The notes below the pieces were generated by a model. The model saw only the letters and a program-made list of their open reading frames with translations, did no database searches and was not told where the DNA came from. Of a DNA stretch of 64,000 nt, positions 36,509 to 46,041 are shown piece after piece; within the stretch, counting starts at the first letter, position 1, and each line of letters begins with the position of its first letter. Source of the stretch: Adhaeribacter rhizoryzae. Its GTDB lineage: Bacteria > Bacteroidota > Bacteroidia > Cytophagales > Hymenobacteraceae. The position numbers and the translations under genes are program-made. The DNA lies in NCBI RefSeq assembly GCF_008629685.1, contig NZ_VWSF01000015.1, positions 62,001 through 126,000 on the forward strand, read 5' to 3'.

Positions 36509-37522
36509 TCAGTCGGCGCTGCCTTTTTTGGTGGTTACCAGAATAACCCCGTAAGCGGCCCGCGATCCGTAAATAGCAGAGGCCGAAGCATCTTTTAAAA
36601 CCGAGATGGATTCAATATCGTTGGGATTAACATCGGCTAATGACATTTCCAAACCGTCTACCAGCACATAAGGGTTGTCGCTGCCGCTAATGTTGCCCAT
36701 ACCCCGCACGTTTAAATTAAAGCTTTGCCCCGGTTTAGTATTGCCGCCTATGTTCACGTTTAAACCCGGTACTAACCCTTGTAAACTCTGGGTAGCATTT
36801 ACCACCGGCCGGTTTTCCAGTTCGGTGGCGCTTACCACCGATACCGCACCGGTCAGATTAATTTTTTTTTGGGTACCATAACCCACTACAACCACTTCTT
36901 CGAGATTAGAAGCGTTTAATTCCAGCGAAATAGTGCCCAAATCGGCGGCGGCTTTAACTTCCTTGTTCAGGTAGCCTACAAAACTAATTTCCAGTATCGC
37001 ATCATCGGCCACATCAGGTATAGTAAAGGTCCCTTGTGCATTCGTAGAAGCGCCCTTATTGGTTCCTTTTACCAGCACCGTAGCCCCGGGTAAAGGATCG
37101 TTGTTTTCATCTACCACCCGACCCTTCACATTAATGGGCGGCACAACGCTGCTACTCCCGGCTTTTTTTGCCTCTTTAATAATAACAGTTTTCAGCTCTA
37201 TTGTATAAACAAAGGGCTGCTGGGCAAATGATTTTTCTAAAGCTTCTTCGAGTGTAACATTCTGCACGTGCACGCTTACCCGCTTGGCCCGCTGCAGTAA
37301 GGCTTCGTTGTAGAAAAAATCGTAGCCGGTTTGCTTCCGTATTTCTTTTAAAACTTTGGCCAGAGGTACATTATCTTCCGAAAGGGTTACCCGTTGGGCA
37401 TAAACGGTAGCGCTTACCGGCATGAAGACCGAGAGCATTAAGACCAGCGTTAGCTTCAGGCCCAGCAAGATTTTGGGTTTCGGGCAGGTAAATCTGCCGG
37501 TGCTAGAGAGGTAAATTTCCAT
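36509..37522 (-). pseudogene. SusC-type TonB-dependent transporter, N-terminal part
   Basis: 337 residues: signal region, STN domain (about 55-105, LSEDNVPLAKVLKEIRKQTG), carboxypeptidase-regulatory-like beta-sandwich (about 128-205, VKGRVVDENNDPLPGATVLV), the SusC signature EVVVVGYGTQKK and the plug domain up to SRAAYGVILVTTKKGSAD, where a TGA ends the frame. The second SusC in this window reads TTKKGKAGKTSVSYTNN across the same position, so the stop falls inside a conserved stretch. The STN domain signals to a FecR/ECF pair, but those genes are missing here except for an ECF relic at 37695. Confidence 0.85.
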
Positions 37523-37606
37523 ACATCTTTGGGTATTTAATTAGGCATTGTAGTAAATTCAGCGGGCTGACCCGGTACCTTAATAAATAATATACTGTGG
37601 TTATAT

Positions 37607-37642
37607 GTAAGTACCACTAGCGGGAGGATACCCCCAAAGAGA
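37607..37642 (-). promoter_or_regulatory. Conserved element upstream of SusC 1, shared with the FecR promoter region
   Basis: On the plus strand GTACC, 12 bases, then ATACCCCCAAAGAGA. The same two blocks at the same spacing lie at 50857-50896, just upstream of FecR. On the transcribed strand this is TCTCTTTGGGGGTAT, 12 bases, GGTAC. It is 85-120 bases before the SusC start and probably a sigma-factor-specific promoter. Confidence 0.6.
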
Positions 37643-37694
37643 GGAAAAAAGTTTTAATTTTAACTGGAGTAAAGCATACCCTTTTGCCCAAAGT

Positions 37695-37799
37695 TCAGGC
37701 GCTATTCCTAGCTACAGCGCAATATTTTTGGGTGAGATGCTTTTTCCGGCTCAGCCAAAATAGCTGCTGGCATTTTTCTGGTAGTTTGACTATGCGCTC
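37695..37799 (-). pseudogene. Relic of ECF sigma factor region 4
   Basis: Minus-strand frame from 37799 to a TGA at 37695 gives 34 residues, including LPEKCQQLFWLSRKKHLTQK. The intact ECF sigma at 51345 has LPEKCRQIFLLSRKKHLSTK in the same place. The helix-turn-helix that follows in the intact protein is lost. It sits upstream of SusC 1 in the order expected for an ECF-FecR-SusC-SusD locus, so the sigma gene has decayed and the FecR gene is gone. Confidence 0.75.
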
Positions 37800-37886
37800 A
37801 GCCAACAACCAAAAAATATACTGCGCCGTAAGCGCCCCTTCCTTCTTATTAACAACCGAAAGCTTACTAACTCCGCTAAATAAAAA

Positions 37887-37965
37887 CAGGACTTACGCAA
37901 ACACATCCGGGTTCCCCAAGCTGGTCATTAGACTCAACCAGGTCGCCGGTGTTGCGTAAGTCCTG
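37887..37965. repeat. Inverted-repeat element with 14-bp arms
   Basis: CAGGACTTACGCAA (37887-37900) and TTGCGTAAGTCCTG (37952-37965) pair perfectly around 51 bases. The 79-base unit resembles a small non-autonomous element or REP sequence. It lies beside the decayed ECF relic. Confidence 0.65.
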
Positions 37966-38061
37966 AAAATAGAATTAATGTTGTCTGTTTACTTAATTTA
38001 AATATATCCAGATACTTCTGTCAAGATTTCTACCCTAATAATCTTATTACTTTTGATTAAC

Positions 38062-39468
38062 CTATTCTGTAGCCAGTAGTGGAAAATTTTTATCTTCAGT
38101 ATGCTCCCGCGCCATAATAGATTCTATCTGTTTTACCACTTGCGGATGCGCCGCACTTACATCTTTTTTCTCGGCCGGGTCTGTAGCCAGGTTAAATAAT
38201 TGCACCGGGCTGTTCCTGTCTTTTTTTACGTTCAGTCGTACGCCTTTCCAGTTGCCCATCCGGACAGCTTGCCGGCCGCCGTCTTCATGAAACTCCCAGT
38301 ACAAAAATTCGTGCTGCACTTGTTTTCCTTTGTTCCGGAGGGTGGGCAATATGGAAACACCATCGAGGTTGGCCAAAACAGATTGCCCTACCAATTGGGC
38401 AAAGGTGGGCAGAAAATCCCACGAGGCACCCACAAAATTTGACTGGCGATTTTTTTTAATTACAGCCGGCCAGCTTACAATCATGGGGGTGCGGATGCCG
38501 CCTTCGTACAAATCGCGCTTAATGCCCCTTAAACCGCCGCTGCTGTTAAAATATTCCGGCATATTACCGCCTTCGCGGTGGGGTCCGTTGTCGCTGGTAA
38601 AAACAATTAACGTATTTTTTTCGATGCCCAACGTTTTGAGTTCTTTTACCACTTGGCCTACGTAGTCGTCGAGGCGCGTAACCATGGCGGCATAAGTAGC
38701 GAGCGGGTAAGCCTGCGGCTGATAGCCAACGCCATTCCAGGTAGCCGGAATAGATTTGAGCTGCTCATTAAACTGTTTTTTATAGGCTTCAAAAACCTTA
38801 TCGTTGGCTGGTAATTGCAAGGCGGCGTGCGGTAAGGTGTAGGCCAGGTACAGGAAAAAAGGTTTTTGGGTATGGGCCGCCATAAAGGCCAGGGCTTTTT
38901 CCTGAATCAGTTCGGGGGCATATTGCTGCTGAACCGTTGGGGTATTAATTAAATTTACCTGTTGTTGGTTATGCCACAAATGGTCCGGAAAGAAATTATG
39001 AGACTGCCGCTGGCAATTATAGCCATAAAACTGGTCGAAACCTTGCTGGTTGGGTTCACCCGTCGAACCTGGAAACCCCAATCCCCACTTGCCGAATATG
39101 CCCGTAGCATAACCGGCCTGTCGGAACATTTCGGCCATGGTAAAAACAGAATCGGCTAACGGAAACTGCCCTTCGGGTTTTATTTCATAATTTCCGCGCA
39201 CTGAAGTATGCCCAGTATGTTTGCCGGTCAGGAGGGCGGCCCGGGAAGGTGCGCAAACCGAGGTACCCGCATAAAACTGGGTAAAACGGATGCCATTGGC
39301 CGCCAATTTATCTATGTTGGGTGTTTTAATTAATTTCTGACCGTAAACGCCAATATCCCCGTAGCCCAAATCATCGGCCAGAATAAAAACAATATTGGGT
39401 TTATTTTGGGCGAAGCTGGTTAAGAAGCCAAGCCCAAACAAAAAAAATAACGTTGTTCTTCTTATCAT
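38062..39468 (-). CDS. Sulfatase 1 (S1 family, Cys type)
   Basis: 468 residues with signal peptide ending SFAQ (about 21). The metal site is in FILADDLGYGD, and the formylglycine motif is Cys72 in CAPSRAALLTG. GKHTGHTSVRGNYE and SDNGPHREGG are also typical of arylsulfatase/GalNAc- or Gal-6-sulfatase-like S1 enzymes. It would remove sulfate from mucin or glycosaminoglycan sugars. It is first of three adjacent sulfatases on one strand with gaps of only 20-22 bases, so they form an operon. Exact S1 subfamily needs database comparison. Confidence 0.9.
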   Translation of the reverse strand: MIRRTTLFFLFGLGFLTSFAQNKPNIVFILADDLGYGDIGVYGQKLIKTPNIDKLAANGIRFTQFYAGTSVCAPSRAALLTGKHTGHTSVRGNYEIKPEGQFPLADSVFTMAEMFRQAGYATGIFGKWGLGFPGSTGEPNQQGFDQFYGYNCQRQSHNFFPDHLWHNQQQVNLINTPTVQQQYAPELIQEKALAFMAAHTQKPFFLYLAYTLPHAALQLPANDKVFEAYKKQFNEQLKSIPATWNGVGYQPQAYPLATYAAMVTRLDDYVGQVVKELKTLGIEKNTLIVFTSDNGPHREGGNMPEYFNSSGGLRGIKRDLYEGGIRTPMIVSWPAVIKKNRQSNFVGASWDFLPTFAQLVGQSVLANLDGVSILPTLRNKGKQVQHEFLYWEFHEDGGRQAVRMGNWKGVRLNVKKDRNSPVQLFNLATDPAEKKDVSAAHPQVVKQIESIMAREHTEDKNFPLLATE

Positions 39469-39490
39469 TATTTTCCGTAAAATCGGCTAT

Positions 39491-41020
39491 TTAGTTACTC
39501 GCCAATAACTTTTTAGCGTCTTCGTCTTCGTATTTATTTATCAGGCCGGTGAGCTGGTTTTGCAAAGTGGCCGTAATTTTTTCGTAGCCTTTCTGGCCGT
39601 ATAAGTTATGCATTTCCTGCGGATCTTTTTGCAAATCGTACAGTTCCCAGCCTTCAACCCTTTTATAAAATCTGATAAGTTTATACCGGCTGGTTTTTAC
39701 GCCAAAGTGCGGCGAAACCGAATGTTCTCCATTTTCATAATAATGGTAATACAGCGCCTCCCGCCCCTTGGCATTTGTATTCGTTAGTACCGGCAGCAGC
39801 GATTGACCTTGCATTTGGCGCGGTACCGGCAAACCAGCCGCTTCCAGCATGGTGGGCGCAATATCCAGGTTCATTACCATGTTGTTAGAAACAGTGCCGG
39901 GTTTTACTACCCCGGGGTAACGCATTACCATGGGGGTGCGAAAAGACTCTTCGTACATAAAACGCTTATCGAACCAGCCGTGCTCACCCAGGAAGAACCC
40001 TTGGTCTGAGAGGTATATAACAATGGTGTTGTCCGTTAATTTATGCTCGTCCAGGTAAGCCAGGGTACGCCCGATGCTGCGGTCTAGCGAGGCGGCGGTG
40101 CTCAGGTAATCGCGCATATAGCGCTGGTACTTCCACTCGGTTAAGGCCCGACCGGTTAAGTTACGGGCAATCAAATCGGCCTGAATAGGTTGGTAATAAG
40201 CATTAAACTTACCGCGCTGGGCGGCATTCATGCGCGTAATGTTACCGTCTTTTATTTCTTCTCCGGCCGGAAACATTTTCAGGTCATAACCCATCTGCAT
40301 GGTTTTGGCTACGCTCATATCCTGCACCCGGGCAGCCTCGCGGTTTTCGTAAGTGTCGTAAAAATTAGAAGGCACCGGAAACGTGACTTTATCAAACATG
40401 CCCATATCTTCCGGGGCTGGCAACCAGGTGCGGTGGGTGGCTTTATGACCAATTACCAGGCAAAAGGGTTTGTCGGTGTTGCGTTTATTTAGCCAGTTTT
40501 CGGCCACGTCAGCCGTTACATCCGATACATAGCCTTCTATTCGTTTTTGGTTACCATCCATCATTAAAAAATCAGGGTTGTAGTAGTGGCCCTGGCCAGG
40601 TAATATTTGCCAGAAGTCGAAGCCTTGGGGCTTGCTCTCCAGATGCCACTTGCCCACCCAGGCGGTCTGGTAGCCACCTGCCCCTAATTGCTTGATAAAG
40701 GTGTCCTGGCTCCCATCGAAGTGGGAGTTCTCGTTATCTTTAAAGCCGTTTTTGTGGCTGTACTTACCCGTTAAGAGTACCGCCCGGCTTGGCCCGCAAA
40801 TGGAATTGGTAACGTAGGCTTTATTGAACCGCACCCCTTCCTTGGCAATCCGATCAATATTAGGGGTTTGCATTAGCTTGCTGCCGTAAGCGCTGATAGC
40901 CTGGTAAGCGTGATCGTCGGAAACAATAATAAGAATATTGGGTTGCTTCTTTTTCTGCTGCGCAAAGGTGGTAAAGCCCGTTAAAAGGCCCACCATCAGT
41001 AAAAATAAATGCTTCTTCAT
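39491..41020 (-). CDS. Sulfatase 2 (S1 family, possibly GlcNAc-6-sulfatase-like)
   Basis: 509 residues with signal peptide ending TTFAQ. The metal site begins ILIIVSDDHAYQA and the formylglycine Cys75 lies in ICGPSRAVLLTGKYSHKNGF, followed by FDGSQDTFIKQL. SDQGFFLGEHGWFDKRFMYE and a late KDPQEMHNLYG segment resemble N-acetylglucosamine-6-sulfatase and heparan-type S1 enzymes, such as Bacteroides S1_11 members. The substrate is therefore probably 6-sulfated GlcNAc, common on mucin and keratan sulfate; this is inference from similarity recalled by motif. Confidence 0.88.
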   Translation of the reverse strand: MKKHLFLLMVGLLTGFTTFAQQKKKQPNILIIVSDDHAYQAISAYGSKLMQTPNIDRIAKEGVRFNKAYVTNSICGPSRAVLLTGKYSHKNGFKDNENSHFDGSQDTFIKQLGAGGYQTAWVGKWHLESKPQGFDFWQILPGQGHYYNPDFLMMDGNQKRIEGYVSDVTADVAENWLNKRNTDKPFCLVIGHKATHRTWLPAPEDMGMFDKVTFPVPSNFYDTYENREAARVQDMSVAKTMQMGYDLKMFPAGEEIKDGNITRMNAAQRGKFNAYYQPIQADLIARNLTGRALTEWKYQRYMRDYLSTAASLDRSIGRTLAYLDEHKLTDNTIVIYLSDQGFFLGEHGWFDKRFMYEESFRTPMVMRYPGVVKPGTVSNNMVMNLDIAPTMLEAAGLPVPRQMQGQSLLPVLTNTNAKGREALYYHYYENGEHSVSPHFGVKTSRYKLIRFYKRVEGWELYDLQKDPQEMHNLYGQKGYEKITATLQNQLTGLINKYEDEDAKKLLASN

Positions 41021-41040
41021 GTGTATTAATTTAAATTGTA

Positions 41041-42549
41041 TTATCTGCTCTTTCCCTCGGTTTTTATCTGCTGCAACAACCCCGACAATTCCTTTACTTT
41101 TTCCGGATGCTTTTCGGCCAGATTATTTTTCTCACTTATATCGGTGCTTAAATTATATAATTGGGGCGCTTCGGCATTTCCGGTTTCAATGCCGGTAAGT
41201 TTATTAAAGGGTATGTCTTTATTGGGCGCAATATATTTCCAGTTGTTTTTTACCAGCGATAAAGCGCCCCCTTGTTGTACCAGTACCTGCCGACCCTGTT
41301 TGGTTTTGCCCAGCAACGCGTTCATCAGGTTGTAGCTGTCGGGGGCATCGGTGGCGGCCAGCGGCTGGCGCAGCAAATCGGCGAAAGAGGCAATTAAATC
41401 AATCTGGCAAATTAAGGCATCCGAAACGCCGGGTTTTATTCTTCCGGGCCAACTCATGAGCCAGGGAACGCGGGTGCCGCCCTCATAGGCGCTGTACTTA
41501 CCCCCGCGCAACGGCCCGGCAGGTAAATGGCCGTTTTGTTTTGTAACCGCTTCGTCTTCGTAGCCATCGTCCAGTACCGGTCCGTTATCGCTGGTAAAAA
41601 TAAGAATGGTGTTTTTAGAAAGCCCCCGAAGTTCCAGTTCTTTTCTGATTTCCCCAACCGCCCAGTCTAGCTGCAGAATAACATCGCCCCGGTAACCCAG
41701 GCTGCTTTTACCTTTGAAAATAGTAGAAGGCATACGGGGCACGTGGGGCTCGGTTAAGGAATAAAACAGGAAAAAAGGTCTCTTTTGATTCGTCTGAATA
41801 AAATCTTTGGCTTTTTGCAGGAAGGTTAAAGGTACCTCTTCGTCGGTCCAACGGGCTTTGGTACCCCCGCTCATATACCCAATGCGTCCAATGCCGTTCA
41901 CAATGGTTTGGTTATGGCCGTGGTTGGGTGAGGCCTTCATCTTTAATAATTCCGGATTATCTTTACCAGTAGGGTCATTACCCACTTTTTTATTGTAGTC
42001 AACCACGATGGGGTCTGCGGCATCCAGACCCAATACCCGGTGATTCTCCATAAAAACTGTTGGCACGCGGTCGGCGGTAGCCGGGAAAATAAAAGAATAA
42101 TCGAAGCCGGTTTCGTTCGGACCAGGTTTAATATCTTCGTTCCAGTTCTTTTCGACGGCCCCTCCCAGGCCCAGATGCCACTTACCCACCATTCCGGTGC
42201 GATAGCCTGCCTTCCGGAATAATGCGGGCAACGTTAATCTGTTCGTAGGAATAATCAGGGCTGCATCGCCGGGCAATACGCCGGTTCCTTGTTTTCGCCA
42301 GGGATATTCGCCAGTCATGAGGGCATAGCGGGAGGGCGTGCAGGTAGCCGAAGAGGAGTGGCCGTTGGTAAACCGGATACCCTCTTTTGCCAACTTCTCT
42401 AAATTTGGGGTCGATATTTTGGTAGCGCCGTAGCAACCCAGGTCGCCGTAACCTAAATCATCAGCATAAATTAATACAACGTTGGGGGTTTTCTGCGCAT
42501 AACCCCAATGCGTTATACCGAGCATCAGGAATAAAAGTAGCTTTCTCAT
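41041..42549 (-). CDS. Sulfatase 3 (S1 family, Cys type)
   Basis: 502 residues with signal peptide ending GYAQ. LIYADDLGYGDLGCYGATK carries metal ligands, and the formylglycine Cys70 is in TCTPSRYALMTGEYPWR. GTGVLPGDAALIIP and SDNGPVLDDGY resemble S1 enzymes acting on sulfated galactose in mucin O-glycans, but I cannot assign the subfamily with certainty. It is the upstream-most of the three sulfatase genes; a gap of 239 bases separates it from GH16. Confidence 0.88.
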   Translation of the reverse strand: MRKLLLFLMLGITHWGYAQKTPNVVLIYADDLGYGDLGCYGATKISTPNLEKLAKEGIRFTNGHSSSATCTPSRYALMTGEYPWRKQGTGVLPGDAALIIPTNRLTLPALFRKAGYRTGMVGKWHLGLGGAVEKNWNEDIKPGPNETGFDYSFIFPATADRVPTVFMENHRVLGLDAADPIVVDYNKKVGNDPTGKDNPELLKMKASPNHGHNQTIVNGIGRIGYMSGGTKARWTDEEVPLTFLQKAKDFIQTNQKRPFFLFYSLTEPHVPRMPSTIFKGKSSLGYRGDVILQLDWAVGEIRKELELRGLSKNTILIFTSDNGPVLDDGYEDEAVTKQNGHLPAGPLRGGKYSAYEGGTRVPWLMSWPGRIKPGVSDALICQIDLIASFADLLRQPLAATDAPDSYNLMNALLGKTKQGRQVLVQQGGALSLVKNNWKYIAPNKDIPFNKLTGIETGNAEAPQLYNLSTDISEKNNLAEKHPEKVKELSGLLQQIKTEGKSR

Positions 42550-42788
42550 CTGCTATTACATTTAAATTATAACTCGGTTTAAGGCTAATATTTTGCCGCT
42601 ATTTATTCTTTCTAATTGTTGATTGATCAATATTGCCAGTAGCCTAGTTAATCAATATTCTCATTATAACTACGCCTCTTCCTGGGGCTATATTTAAATA
42701 TTAACCGGCCTTATTTTTATACCGATATTTAATATTCAGAGATTAACGGCTGCTTTTAATGTTATTCATCTGCCGCTAACGGAATATT

Positions 42789-43580
42789 TTATTCTTTTTG
42801 GTAAACCCGCACCCAATCCACGGTCATCTGTACAGGCAGGTCATTATCATCAATAGCACCAACCCAATTACCACCCAGGGCCTGATTCAGAATTATATAA
42901 TATTCCTGGTCAAAAGGCCATTGCTGATGATCGGCATTCGCTATTTTGGGATAAGTAAAGGTTTTTATTCCGTTCACAAAGAAATCCAGCCGGTCTGGGT
43001 ACCATTCTAACCCGTAAATATTAAATGCTCCTTCTTTATAAGCTGGAGTAGCCGAGTGTACCGGGCTGGTTTTCTGGTTTAGTTTATCAATATACTGGCT
43101 ATGCAGGGTTTGGTAAATATAAGGATCGTAATTCAGGTGCTCCATTATATCAATTTCGCCGCTGGCAGGCCAGCCACCGTATTTGCTATCCTGGGGCATT
43201 AGCCAAATAGCTGGCCAGGAGCCTTTCCCCTGGGGAATTTTGGCTTTTACTTCTATCTTACCGTATTTAAAATAAAATTTATCTTTGGTTTGGATGCAGG
43301 CCGTTTTGTACCGGGCCGTATCTGTTTTATCCCTGTTTAAAATTCCCCGTAAATAAAGTTGGCCCCCTTTCACAAAAGTAACGGCCGAAGTATCGGCACA
43401 ATAACAGGCCCAGTTTGGCGACTTGCGGCCAGAGAAGCCCCATTTGGTCGGATCTGGTACGCCGGCCTGCTCAAATTCATCTTCCCATTTTAATACCCAC
43501 CCGGCTGCTTTCTCTTTATGGGGCAGGGAAATACAACCGGTACATAAGAACAAGAGAAAAAGGCAGATTCGCTGGCGCAT
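42789..43580 (-). CDS. GH16 endo-glycosidase lipoprotein
   Basis: 263 residues with lipobox LCTGC (Cys16), so surface or periplasmic lipoprotein. The GH16 active site is SGEIDIMEH with nucleophile Glu142, Asp144 and acid/base Glu147. KYGKIEVKAKIPQGKGSWPA and the closing MTVDWVRVYQKE are typical GH16 segments. The family includes laminarinases, agarases and the endo-acting O-glycanases that cut poly-LacNAc in mucins; next to three sulfatases, fucosidases and sialidase the last activity is favoured by context. Confidence 0.9.
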   Translation of the reverse strand: MRQRICLFLLFLCTGCISLPHKEKAAGWVLKWEDEFEQAGVPDPTKWGFSGRKSPNWACYCADTSAVTFVKGGQLYLRGILNRDKTDTARYKTACIQTKDKFYFKYGKIEVKAKIPQGKGSWPAIWLMPQDSKYGGWPASGEIDIMEHLNYDPYIYQTLHSQYIDKLNQKTSPVHSATPAYKEGAFNIYGLEWYPDRLDFFVNGIKTFTYPKIANADHQQWPFDQEYYIILNQALGGNWVGAIDDNDLPVQMTVDWVRVYQKE

Positions 43581-43720
43581 TAAAATATTTTTATGGTTGT
43601 TTAGTGCTATGCTAATTTGGTTATTTTGTATGCTTCTCTATTAAATTCTGCCGTTATGTATATCCGGCTGGAAAGTAATATTTTTAGGATATATGCAAAG
43701 TTGCCCTTTCAATCTTTAAA

Positions 43721-43750
43721 TCCTCCCCCTACCCCCTCCAAAGGGGGACT
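43721..43750. repeat. C-rich dispersed repeat, copy 3
   Basis: TCCTCCCCCTACCCCCTCCA followed by AAGGGGGACT matches the reverse complement of 3773-3803 with few differences. An adjacent inverted repeat GGACTTTC/GAAAGTCC (43746-43753 and 43765-43772) adds a hairpin. The rest of 43581-44027 holds only the terminator of the SusD gene. Confidence 0.65.
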
Positions 43751-43929
43751 TTCAATAGTTTTGCGAAAGTCCTAATCTTATTAATTTCTGATGCTAAAGC
43801 TTTATCTAACAGCCTATTTCAAACCTGCAAAAATCAATTGGTTTACCATCCGGCTTGGCATTATCATTTAATTATTCAGTTAATATTCTTATCTATATGC
43901 TGCAGGCTTGCGCAAGATATTTAACTATA

Positions 43930-43963
43930 AACCAAAGGCTGGCCTTAAGGTCAGCCTTTGGTT
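43930..43963 (-). terminator. Terminator of the SusC/SusD 2 operon
   Basis: AACCAAAGGCTG (43930-43941) and CAGCCTTTGGTT (43952-43963) form a perfect 12-bp stem with a 10-base loop, 64 bases after the SusD stop on the minus strand. Confidence 0.75.
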
Positions 43964-44027
43964 ATTTATCTACTTTGGCAGTGCAACGAGAAATATGCTG
44001 GCATTGCTGTTTAAGTAGCTTTTAAAT

Positions 44028-46025
44028 TTATTCCGTAGGGCCGGCATTCGCCTGCAACGGCCAGCCGGGGTTCTGGTACATTACCGATGAACTCAGGTCG
44101 GTAGCATTACCGGCAGTGATAATAAAGTGCTGAATGGCAATCGGATCTAGATAATGGGCCGCCGTCCATTTGTAACCCTCTCTTACCAGGTTGGTGTTGG
44201 CCAGGTTTATCCGGTAAGGACGCAAATATTGGCTCTCCGCTTGCTTAGAAATATTGGCCGTTCTGCCGGTGGTGCCGGCTTCAATTAACAAAGAGGTACC
44301 ATTAGTTGCTTTATACCAGTCCTGCATTGGTCCCCAAATCTTGAAACCTTCAATAATATAAGGATTGGTTTTAAGTTGGTCCAGGGCGCGCCACCGTTTC
44401 AGATCTGAAAACCGCATTCCTTCGGCAATTAATTCGTTGCGGCGTTCCCGGCGAATATTATACAGGGTGGCATCGGTTAATAAATTACCGGCCGAATAAG
44501 CAGCAAAGTCATTTTTAGCTTCTTCGTTTATTCGGGTAGCCACCACCGTAATATTATAATCCGGATTAATGCCCGCTCTTTCGCGGATAGCTCGCCAATA
44601 TTGATCTGCTTTGGCATCGATGGTTTTGTTTTTCAGGTAAGAAGCTTCAATATAATTCAGGTAAGCTTCCACGGCCCGGAAAACAATACTGCCCGTAGAT
44701 CCCATACTGCCTTCCACTTCGGCACCCAGGTAAGAAAGACCTTTTTTAACGCCATAGCCGGTTACGTAACGGGTTTCGGCCAGCCCTACAATGTCCGGAC
44801 GACCTTCCAAAATAGGGGTTCCATCGGAATTTTTCCGGTCCGATAACCGCATTTCACCGGGCGCTTTCATAAACAGTTGCAGGCGGTTATCCCGGTCGGC
44901 TTTAACTTGTTCGAAAGTATCATCGCCTTGGTAACCGGACGCGGCTGCGTAAATAGGCAAGCCGTTTTGCATAAGAAAGTTATCAACCAAACCCCTGGTA
45001 TAACCGGTATTACCACCATTTTGGTTAATATAATGGTTTACATTATGGTTAATTCCCTTCGCCGGATCATACTTACGCCACAATAACACTTCGGAATATT
45101 TATTCAGATCGGCATCGGCAAACATGGTTAAATAAGTATTCTGAGAAGAATTATAACCATTGTCTTTCGTGTTTTTAACTAACTGAACGGCATCGGCTAC
45201 CTGGGCGGCCGACTCCATAGCCTGCGTCAGGAAAAAGTCGATTTCGGTATCGATGTTCATACTGAAGTTCTCTACTTTACCAGCGCCCGGCCAGTTTGGC
45301 CCGCCAGGAACCTGGGCAGTACCTTTATGATAGGTGAGCCAGGTGCCTTCGTGCAAGGCAACCCGCGATTTGAACAACAATGCGGCATGTTTGGAAATCC
45401 GGTTCTTGCCGCCGGGAGGCGTGGTACTTAACAACATAACCGCCGAATCAAGATCAGCCAGAATAAAACGGGCTACTTCATTACGGGGCCGGCGCTTGGC
45501 CGCCAATGTAAGCTCCTCTAATTTATCCGGAAGCGTTTTCTTTATTATCGGGAAATCGCCCAGGGCCTGCACCTTGCTAAAATATTCATAAGCCCGCAGG
45601 AAATAAGCTTCGCCAATATAGTGGGAAATATTAGCCACATTACCGGTAATTTTACTGTTTTTCCAGCGGGGCACCACCGTTTCGATAAAATAATTGTTCT
45701 GGCGGATGTTATCAAAACTCCAGCTACCACCTGCTTGCGGCACCCGCCATTCGCCGGGTACCCAGCGCGTGGCATACCCGCTGGTCGCCTGGTTATCGGT
45801 ATGGTTATCGTTGCCGAAAGTACCAACCGTAAATCCACTATGGGTAGGGAAATTATACCGGCCAATGGTATAGGCTGCCAAATCGGCTTCGCTCTGTAAA
45901 TAATTAGACGGCGTTACATCAGATAAGGGCTCCCGATCCAGAAACTCGTTACAACTGGTTACCCCCAAAAAGCCCAGGAGTACCAAACAGGTACATATTT
46001 TATTTTTGATTGATTTTTTCATCAT
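44028..46025 (-). CDS. SusD/RagB-family nutrient-binding lipoprotein, locus 2
   Basis: 665 residues with lipobox GVTSC followed by NEFLDREPLSDV, the classic mature SusD start. HYIGEAYFLRAYEYFSKVQALGD is the conserved helical pair, given here in shortened form as IGEAYFLRAYEYFSK. NIRRERRNELIAEGMRFSDL and the C-terminal MYQNPGW complete the family pattern. It pairs with the intact SusC 16 bases upstream and is thus the likely functional glycan importer of this region. A second Met codon directly after the first leaves the start uncertain by one codon. Confidence 0.94.
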   Translation of the reverse strand: MMKKSIKNKICTCLVLLGFLGVTSCNEFLDREPLSDVTPSNYLQSEADLAAYTIGRYNFPTHSGFTVGTFGNDNHTDNQATSGYATRWVPGEWRVPQAGGSWSFDNIRQNNYFIETVVPRWKNSKITGNVANISHYIGEAYFLRAYEYFSKVQALGDFPIIKKTLPDKLEELTLAAKRRPRNEVARFILADLDSAVMLLSTTPPGGKNRISKHAALLFKSRVALHEGTWLTYHKGTAQVPGGPNWPGAGKVENFSMNIDTEIDFFLTQAMESAAQVADAVQLVKNTKDNGYNSSQNTYLTMFADADLNKYSEVLLWRKYDPAKGINHNVNHYINQNGGNTGYTRGLVDNFLMQNGLPIYAAASGYQGDDTFEQVKADRDNRLQLFMKAPGEMRLSDRKNSDGTPILEGRPDIVGLAETRYVTGYGVKKGLSYLGAEVEGSMGSTGSIVFRAVEAYLNYIEASYLKNKTIDAKADQYWRAIRERAGINPDYNITVVATRINEEAKNDFAAYSAGNLLTDATLYNIRRERRNELIAEGMRFSDLKRWRALDQLKTNPYIIEGFKIWGPMQDWYKATNGTSLLIEAGTTGRTANISKQAESQYLRPYRINLANTNLVREGYKWTAAHYLDPIAIQHFIITAGNATDLSSSVMYQNPGWPLQANAGPTE

Positions 46026-46041
46026 CTAGTTAATAGATTAA

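Noticed and set aside
36509-36511. Selenocysteine reading of the UGA in SusC
   Set aside because: Position aligns with ordinary residues in the second SusC, and no selenocysteine logic exists in this family.
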